From assembly GCF_001422045.1 (NCBI RefSeq), contig NZ_LMLW01000007.1, forward strand, positions 1 to 64,000: a stretch of DNA of 64,000 bases. Reading direction: 5' to 3'. This document shows positions 58,715-64,000 of the stretch, one piece after another. The notes under the pieces were generated by a model. The model ran no database searches. It had not been told where the DNA came from and saw nothing but the letters and a program-made list of their open reading frames with translations. Origin of the DNA: Sphingomonas sp. Leaf242 (GTDB taxonomy: Bacteria > Pseudomonadota > Alphaproteobacteria > Sphingomonadales > Sphingomonadaceae). How positions within the stretch are numbered: position 1 is the stretch's first letter; each line of letters begins with the position of its first letter. Both the position numbers and the translations under genes were made by a program.

Positions 58715-59737
58715 ATGGTATCAGTCAAAGCTTTCACTATCGCGGTATGCGCTGTCGTATTGTCCGCTGCGGCCCCTGCGCCGCCTATCGATCCCGCCAT
58801 AGCCAAAGCTCTTGCCGCCTTCGAGCATGACGAACACCCCGATCTGCGTGGGATCGTCGTACTTCGCGACGGGCGCGTGGTCGCGGAGCGCTATTACAAT
58901 GGCGAAAAGGCGAGCACCCTTCACGACATCCGTTCGGCCGGGAAGAGCATCACCGCCTTGCTCGTCGGCATAGCGATCGACCGGGGCAAGATTCAAGGAG
59001 TGGCCGATACTGTTGCCACCTATTGGCCCGAGGCCAAGGGCAGCGCGATAGGAGACGTGACCATCACGGATGTCCTGACGATGCGTTCAGGGCTGGCCGC
59101 GTTCGATGAGGATGTCGCATCGCCGGGCAACGAGGACAAGCTCGATGCAGCTCCTGATCCACTGGTATTCTTGCGTTCTATCCCCCGCGCCGATCCACCC
59201 GGGTCGCGATATCGCTACAACTCAGTCACCGCCTATACCGCCGGGGTCGTCGTCGCGAAGGCAGCCGGGCAATCAATGGCTGATTTCGCACGGGCTTCGC
59301 TGTTCTTGCCGCTGGGTATCCGTCGCTGGGAGTGGGCGTCGGATGCCGCTGGCTACACCAAAGGCCAAGGCAACCTGTCTTTGACGACACGTGATTTCGC
59401 GACGATCGGGGAGATGGTGCGGGGGGAAGGCCTGTATCGGGGCCGCCGCATCGTCAGCGCGGAATGGATACGGAACGCGCTTGCTCCGAAAGTCGGCATT
59501 GCCGACAGCGATCCTTACGCTGAGGGCTATGGCTATTTCTGGTATTCGAAGGTTCAGCAGATCAATGGCAAACCGGTCCCGGTTTCCTTCGCGTCGGGCA
59601 ACGGCGGTAACAAGATCTATGTGATTCCGAGCCACCATATGGTCGTTGCTGTCACGTCCAGCGCTTACGGCCGTGGCTACGGCCAGCGGCGATCGGAAGC
59701 GATCCTGAAGGCCATCCTTGCAACGGACCGCCCGTAG
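58715..59737 (+). CDS. Exported serine hydrolase (class C beta-lactamase fold)
   Basis: 340 aa with a signal peptide (AFTIAVCAVVLSAAAPAPP). The Ser-x-x-Lys motif reads SAGK in IRSAGKSITALLVG, and the Tyr-x-Asn counterpart is in RYRYNSVT. These are the catalytic pairs of serine beta-lactamase/DD-peptidase-like enzymes. Many such proteins are esterases or peptidases rather than beta-lactamases, and nothing here shows drug hydrolysis. The gene closely follows the AraC gene. Confidence 0.85.
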   Translation: MVSVKAFTIAVCAVVLSAAAPAPPIDPAIAKALAAFEHDEHPDLRGIVVLRDGRVVAERYYNGEKASTLHDIRSAGKSITALLVGIAIDRGKIQGVADTVATYWPEAKGSAIGDVTITDVLTMRSGLAAFDEDVASPGNEDKLDAAPDPLVFLRSIPRADPPGSRYRYNSVTAYTAGVVVAKAAGQSMADFARASLFLPLGIRRWEWASDAAGYTKGQGNLSLTTRDFATIGEMVRGEGLYRGRRIVSAEWIRNALAPKVGIADSDPYAEGYGYFWYSKVQQINGKPVPVSFASGNGGNKIYVIPSHHMVVAVTSSAYGRGYGQRRSEAILKAILATDRP

Positions 59738-59925
59738 CAAGCTGCCTACGCCCGGCCGAGTTGATTTGGCGAATCCGTTCCGCGCTTCCCGAAAAGGATC
59801 GGCAAAAGAGAAAATGTCGGCGTTCTCGCAACCTGCCCAGCCTCGTATTTCGCGAACCCTGACGCCTGCGCCTATCCACCTCGATCACCCATTGACGTTG
59901 TCGGTGGGGCGGGGCTCATGGTCAT

Positions 59926-61020
59926 ATGAGCATCGGTCCCATGTCCCTCATCCTCGGTCTGTTCGAGGCACAAATGCTTGTGCTGGCGGCTGCCATCATC
60001 GGGCAGGGCGGGATGGCGCGACGCTCTCTCGGAGCGTTGCTGATCGTCCTGTGCGGCGTGCTGACGCCGTTCACTATCGGCTATGCAGGTTTCTACGATC
60101 GATGGCCGTGGCTTTCGTTCGCGCCTTTCGCCGTTCCTCTGGCGATGGGGCCATTGCTCTACGCGCACCTGAACGCCCTGATCTTCGATCGCCCGATACC
60201 CCGTTGGCACGCCGCGTTACCGGTGGCTCAGTTCGCTTATCAGGCTGTCGCTTTCTGCCTGCCGCTTGATCTGCGCGGCGCGTTCGACCGACAGGTGCAA
60301 CGCCCCTGGCTTGATCCAATCCTGGCGGCGCTGCTGCTCGCGTCGATGGTCGGATATGCCGTTGCAGCCCTGCGTGAGCTGCGCCGGCATCAAGGCTGGC
60401 TCGTGGCGCGCCGATCCGACCTCGCCGCGGCAAGGCGCGTGCGGGCCGTGCTGATCGCCTACGCCGCGATCGTGACGGTGCGGACGGGATACCTGATCGC
60501 TGAGGCGTTGATCGCGCCGCTCTCTTACTTCGATATGTTCGGTTTCTACGTCGTGCTGGCAGTCGTCGGCAATTACTTGGCGATCGAGGGCTGGCGGCAG
60601 GCCGACGCCCGACCGCAGCCGATCGTGGAACCGATCGAGCGCGACTGGCGGCCGATCGCGGCCGGGTGGATGGACCGGATCGAAGCGCATGGATGGTGGC
60701 GCGATCCGGACCTCGATCTTGCCGAGCTGGCCCGCAAGGTGGGGACCAACACCGCCTATCTGTCCCGCGGCCTCAACGAGGGGCTGGGGCTGGGGTTCGC
60801 CGAAGCGATCAACGGGCTGCGCGTCGAGCATGTCGCCGCCCGCCTGCGGAACGGCACCGATGGCGATATCCTGACGCTCGCGATCGATGCCGGCTTCGGA
60901 TCGAAGGCGACCTTCAACCGCGTCTTCAAGGAGCGGTTCGGCGTCACGCCTTCGACCTATCGTCGCGTCTCAACCGACAAAATTGACGCGGAACGCCCGG
61001 ATTTGCAGCGCACCACCTGA
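59926..61020 (+). CDS. Membrane-anchored AraC-type regulator
   Basis: 364 aa. Residues about 10-225 carry seven hydrophobic segments; the last 100 residues are an AraC HTH pair (DLAELARKVGTNTAYLSRGLN and ILTLAIDAGFGSKATFNRVF). This layout senses a signal in the membrane and acts on DNA directly. It lies upstream of the S41-like gene by about 45 bp, so that gene is the first candidate target. An ATG five codons on is also possible. Confidence 0.88.
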   Translation: MSIGPMSLILGLFEAQMLVLAAAIIGQGGMARRSLGALLIVLCGVLTPFTIGYAGFYDRWPWLSFAPFAVPLAMGPLLYAHLNALIFDRPIPRWHAALPVAQFAYQAVAFCLPLDLRGAFDRQVQRPWLDPILAALLLASMVGYAVAALRELRRHQGWLVARRSDLAAARRVRAVLIAYAAIVTVRTGYLIAEALIAPLSYFDMFGFYVVLAVVGNYLAIEGWRQADARPQPIVEPIERDWRPIAAGWMDRIEAHGWWRDPDLDLAELARKVGTNTAYLSRGLNEGLGLGFAEAINGLRVEHVAARLRNGTDGDILTLAIDAGFGSKATFNRVFKERFGVTPSTYRRVSTDKIDAERPDLQRTT

Positions 61021-61065
61021 CCGGCATCGGCATTGGATCGGGGCACATCCGCTCGGAGCAAGACC

Positions 61066-62544
61066 ATGATACATCTCGATCGCCGGCACCTTCTCACGGG
61101 AGCGTCGGGCTTGGTCGCAACCGCCTTTCTGTCCGCTCCCGCCAAGGCGAGCGATACGCTGCTGTCACCTGCGGCGATGCGATCAGATATCGCCATCCTG
61201 TGCGACGCCTATGCCAGCCTGCATCCCGGCCTCTATCGCTATCTGACCCAGGCGAACTTCCAGCGCGAGCGCCAGCGCCTCGATCGCTTCGCCGCGACGC
61301 CCCATACGCTGGGAGACTTCTACCTGGCGCTGTCGGCTTTCACGGCCAGCATCCGGTGCGGTCACAGCTTTCCCAACCCCGCCAACCAGACTCCGGCCGT
61401 CGCGTCGGCGCTGTTCGACAAGCCTGATCGCTTACCGTTCGCCTTCAAATGGCTGGACCGGCGCATGATCGTCACCGCCGATCTCGGCAGCGGCCATCAT
61501 CTGCCGATCGGAAGCGAGGTCATCGCGATCGATGGTATCAGCGCACACGACATGCTGGCGAAGATGCTCCCCTATGCCCGCACGGACGGCAGCAACGATG
61601 CGCGCAAAGTGGCCGACCTCGGCATACCCGGCGATGCCGATCAGCCGACATTCGACGTGCTACGGGCGCTGCTGTTCCCATCGTCCGCCCCCTCGGCCCG
61701 TGTCGTGGTGCGGATCGCCGGCAGAGCCGAGACGATCGCTTGCCCCTTAATGACGGCCGCAGCGCGCAACGGGGCGTTGCGCCATCCCTCCAAGGATTCC
61801 CCCTATGGCTGGACGTTCGAGGTGCGCGGCCAGGTCGGCATCCTGACCATGCCGACCTGGGCGGTTTTCCATGAGAAATGGGATTGGCAGGGCTTCATCG
61901 AAGCCAGTCTGGACACCACGGTCGATCGCCAGCTCTCGGGCATCGTCATCGACGTGCGTGACAATGGGGGAGGGCTTGATTGCGGGGCGGCGATCATCGC
62001 CCGCCTGATCGATGCGCCGCTGCCCGCCGACAGCTATTCCCGCCATGTACGCTACCGCAAGATACCCGATCGGCTGGCCCCTTACCTCAAGACCTGGGAT
62101 CCCAGTTTCAAGGATTGGGGAGCGTCGGCGATTGGTCCCGACGCGGCCGGCTTCTACACTCTGACCCGTCCCGGCGACGCCTCCGACACCGACACTATCC
62201 AGCCCAAGGGTCGCCGGTTCGCCGGCAGGGTCGCCGTTCTAGTTGGCCCGAAGAACGCTTCGGCCACCTTCGGCTTCGCAGGCCTCATGCAGCGTCAGCG
62301 GTTGGGAACGCTGGTTGGCGAGCAGACCGGTGGCAACCGCCGTGGCATTAACGGCGGTGCCTTTTTCTTCATCGGGTTGCCGGCATCAGGCGTCGAGGTC
62401 GATCTGCCCCTGATCGCCTATTGGCCTGAGACGCAGCAGCCGGATGCTGGAATCATGCCCGATATCACCGTGTCGGCCCGGATTGCCGACATTCAAGTTG
62501 AACGGGATACCGCGCTGACGCGGGCGATCGTCGTGGTAAGTTGA
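61066..62544 (+). CDS. Exported S41-family peptidase-like protein
   Basis: 492 aa. A Tat-like leader RRHLLTGASGLVATAFL starts the chain. The S41 C-terminal protease core is recognised by VGILTMPTW, IVIDVRDNGGGLDCG and the nucleophile region VLVGPKNASATFGFAGLMQ with EQTGGNRRG after it. No PDZ domain stands out. The nearby membrane AraC regulator suggests inducible expression. The ATG was chosen because the preceding residues are intergenic in character. Confidence 0.82.
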   Translation: MIHLDRRHLLTGASGLVATAFLSAPAKASDTLLSPAAMRSDIAILCDAYASLHPGLYRYLTQANFQRERQRLDRFAATPHTLGDFYLALSAFTASIRCGHSFPNPANQTPAVASALFDKPDRLPFAFKWLDRRMIVTADLGSGHHLPIGSEVIAIDGISAHDMLAKMLPYARTDGSNDARKVADLGIPGDADQPTFDVLRALLFPSSAPSARVVVRIAGRAETIACPLMTAAARNGALRHPSKDSPYGWTFEVRGQVGILTMPTWAVFHEKWDWQGFIEASLDTTVDRQLSGIVIDVRDNGGGLDCGAAIIARLIDAPLPADSYSRHVRYRKIPDRLAPYLKTWDPSFKDWGASAIGPDAAGFYTLTRPGDASDTDTIQPKGRRFAGRVAVLVGPKNASATFGFAGLMQRQRLGTLVGEQTGGNRRGINGGAFFFIGLPASGVEVDLPLIAYWPETQQPDAGIMPDITVSARIADIQVERDTALTRAIVVVS

Positions 62545-62598
62545 ACGATCAGCCTTCTCGATTGGGATGGCTTATTGAGAAGAAATTGCGCTTACGGG

Positions 62599-62772
62599 TT
62601 AACCTTTTCGCCCAACGGACAATGCTTGAGTCCGTTCAGCGCGGCGAGCCATTTCGTCCCATCGTTCAGCAGATCGAAGCGCTCGATCCCGAACATTAGG
62701 TAATACGGTGGTACTTGCCTCTAGGCGTTCCGCGGCCGCACGCTCCCTTAACAATTTTGCGTCGTCCGCCAT
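62599..62772 (-). CDS. Small protein, 57 aa, sphingomonad type
   Basis: On the minus strand a frame gives MADDAKLLRERAAAERLEAS, then VRDRALRSAERWDEMARRAE and an ending VGRKG. This is the pattern of very small alpha-helical proteins common in sphingomonads (RERAAAE...R.RALRSAERW..MA.RAE), function unknown. The match of this helical pattern, rather than length, is the evidence. It is divergent from mucR across 43 bp, so the two share a control region. Confidence 0.7.
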   Translation of the reverse strand: MADDAKLLRERAAAERLEASTTVLPNVRDRALRSAERWDEMARRAERTQALSVGRKG

Positions 62773-62815
62773 GGTGTCTTTAGTATACAGGTTCGCCAGC
62801 TACATGGAGCCCCTT

Positions 62816-63319
62816 ATGTCTGATGATACCTACCAGCCCAACGCTGTCGAACTCGCTACCGAGTTGACGATCGCCTGGCTGAGCAACCCAAATACCCGCA
62901 CGTCTGCCGATGACGTTCCAGCATTTCTTTCGCAGATGCACGCTAGCGTTCAGTCGCTTGTTGGCGGTTCGCAGACATCGGAATCTCCTGTCGAAGAGCC
63001 CAAAGAATATGTCGGTGCGGTAACTGCCCGAAAGTCTCTTGCCAGCCCCGATCACATCATCAGCATGATCGATGGCAAATCGTACAAGACGCTGCGGCGT
63101 CACCTCGCGACCAACGGCATGACGCCAGCGGAGTACCGCGAGCGCTATAACCTGAAGGCTGATTATCCGATGGTTGCAGCAACATATTCGGAAAGCCGTC
63201 GCGCGATGGCGAAAAAGATCGGCCTTGGTCGCAAACCGGGTCAGGCAAACGCTGCCAAGGCGTTGGCTCCAAAACCAGCGCCGCGTAAGCGCAAGGCTGA
63301 CGACGCCGCAGCCGAATAA
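62816..63319 (+). CDS. MucR/Ros-type transcriptional regulator without zinc ligands
   Basis: About 167 aa starting MSDDTYQPNAVELATELTIA. The conserved core SPDHIISMIDGKSYKTLRRH, then NGMTPAEYRERYNLKADYP and MAKKIGLGR is MucR-like, but the cysteines of the zinc finger are absent (Ser/Met in ISMID). Sphingomonad MucR proteins are often of this type. MucR binds AT-rich sites and controls polysaccharide and envelope genes. The tail is Ala/Pro/Lys-rich. GGAGCCCC before the ATG serves as ribosome site, and a hairpin follows the stop. Confidence 0.88.
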   Translation: MSDDTYQPNAVELATELTIAWLSNPNTRTSADDVPAFLSQMHASVQSLVGGSQTSESPVEEPKEYVGAVTARKSLASPDHIISMIDGKSYKTLRRHLATNGMTPAEYRERYNLKADYPMVAATYSESRRAMAKKIGLGRKPGQANAAKALAPKPAPRKRKADDAAAE

Positions 63320-63329
63320 GGTTGGGGCT

Positions 63330-63349
63330 GGCCTCCGAAGGTGGAGGCC
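63330..63349 (+). terminator. Terminator hairpin after mucR
   Basis: GGCCTCC and GGAGGCC enclose GAAGGT, 10 bp after the mucR stop. A strong GC stem but without a T tract, so it is likely but not certain as a terminator. The following 63.35-63.6 kb hold no gene. Confidence 0.55.
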
Positions 63350-63599
63350 GGCCACTCCGCTGCCAGATCCCATTCCCAATCAACGATGGTGTTTCGGGAA
63401 TAGCGATACGTTCTCGAATTCCATGTTTTGCCGAAAACGAGAATGCGGACTGAGGCGATTTTGGCAATTTGCCGAAAGGCTAGACGGCATATCAGGCGGA
63501 GTCTCAGTCGCTCACTCCACAAAGTGACCTGCTCGATCAATGCGACCAAATCGATCGCATTTAGAGTATTGCCTGTACCCTGCCTCCCAGATATTGGGG

Positions 63600-63765
63600 C
63601 CTCACTCTTGGGGAGTAGCTACCCGCTGTATGCGGGGCCATCGTCAACATCCTTGGATCGCTCCCATGAGCAATCCGTGGCGATGGCAGCAGGTCGAATT
63701 ACCTGCCCAGCGAGACCAACGATGCACCGCCTCTCCCGTGGCCAGAGGTGAATCGCATCGTTAGG
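63600..63765 (+). promoter_or_regulatory. yybP-ykoY manganese riboswitch
   Basis: The leader of mntP carries the two conserved words of this riboswitch: TTGGGGAGTAG (63608 on) and GCCCAGCGAGACC (63705-63717). It binds manganese and turns on exporter genes such as mntP. A 12-bp stem follows (GACC-AACGATGC pairing with GCATCGTT-A-GGTC, around 63714-63767) and overlaps the second word, so it could be the alternative pairing used for switching. Confidence 0.85.
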
Positions 63766-63788
63766 TCGACGGCCCTGGGACGATTTCA

Positions 63789-64000
63789 ATGACTGGTCTG
63801 CTTACACTTGGCGCCCTCGGTGCCAGCCTGTCCGTGGATGCCTTCGCTGCGGCGGTGGGCAAGGGTGCCGCCAGCAAACGCAATCGCTGGAGGGACGCCC
63901 TGCGCGTCGGCGCAATCTTTGGATTTTTCGAAGCGGTCACCCCGGCAATCGGCTGGGCAATCGGTCTAGCCCTCAGCACCTGGATCGCAGCCGTCGATCA
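63789..64000 (+). CDS. mntP: MntP manganese exporter (cut by the right edge)
   Basis: The first 70 residues are MntP-like: LTLGALGASLSVDAFAAAVG with the Asp of helix 1, KGAASKRNRWRDALRVG and FFEAVTPAIGWAIGLAL. MntP exports manganese ions through six helices. The riboswitch directly upstream fits manganese control. The rest lies outside the window. Confidence 0.92.
   Translation, partial: MTGLLTLGALGASLSVDAFAAAVGKGAASKRNRWRDALRVGAIFGFFEAVTPAIGWAIGLALSTWIAAVD

Noticed and set aside
1..64000. CRISPR arrays, tRNA and rRNA genes
   Set aside because: No regularly spaced direct repeats and no complete cloverleaf or rRNA stretch was seen; only an 18-bp tRNA-like core was found inside the recombinase gene.

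Overview
The window looks like chromosomal DNA of a sphingomonad (Alphaproteobacteria, Sphingomonas or a close relative). The grounds are high GC, a large TonB-dependent receptor beside a SapC / cupin-like / tryptophan-halogenase operon, a cysteine-less MucR regulator, HWE and HisKA_2 histidine kinases with LOV sensors, and many short sphingomonad-type small proteins and intergenic repeats. No rRNA, tRNA, CRISPR array or intact insertion sequence was found. Layout: 1-5.3 kb carries a large serine recombinase with a translationally coupled micro-ORF, a divergent double-HTH regulator and small accessory genes; the recombinase 3' end contains what looks like the 3' end of an initiator tRNA. 5.3-11.7 kb has a degenerate GGDEF protein, two exported proteins of unknown function and an intact membrane GGDEF-EAL protein. 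11.8-16.2 kb is a tightly overlapping three-gene redox operon (Rieske-FAD reductase, alpha/beta-hydrolase fused to a gluconate-dehydrogenase-subunit-3 domain, GMC oxidoreductase). 16.5-22.2 kb holds a stress-type SDR, a metallo-beta-lactamase-fold hydrolase, and two LOV histidine kinases with two single-domain response regulators. 22.4-27.4 kb has a divergent aldo/keto reductase-LysR pair and an accessory module of an HNH nuclease plus a methyltransferase-HNH fusion. 27.6-42.8 kb is a carbohydrate-uptake locus: MFS transporter, broken GH16, beta-helix protein, DUF6445-like protein, GH3, TonB receptor, a halogenase relic, SapC, a cupin-like oxygenase, a halogenase and a LacI regulator whose likely operators lie between the GH3 gene and the receptor gene. 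43.1-46.6 kb is a probable type VI secretion effector cassette (Eag-type chaperone, prePAAR-PAAR toxin, two tandem immunity-like genes). 46.9-64 kb is mixed housekeeping and accessory DNA: aspartic protease, GFA pseudogene, ABC exporter, TatBC, M1 and S41 peptidases, AraC regulators, MucR, and a manganese riboswitch ahead of mntP, which runs off the right edge. The most interesting signals are: (i) the PAAR effector cassette with an unrecognised C-terminal toxin, a duplicated immunity gene and an orphan toxin 3' remnant; (ii) the HNH plus methyltransferase-HNH pair lying between two copies of a dispersed repeat; (iii) that repeat itself, whose six full copies all have the same 59-bp length and the same orientation; and (iv) several freshly broken genes (GH16, GFA, a small secreted protein, a halogenase relic), which point to ongoing gene decay in accessory positions. 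All identifications come from reading motifs by eye; no database search was run.
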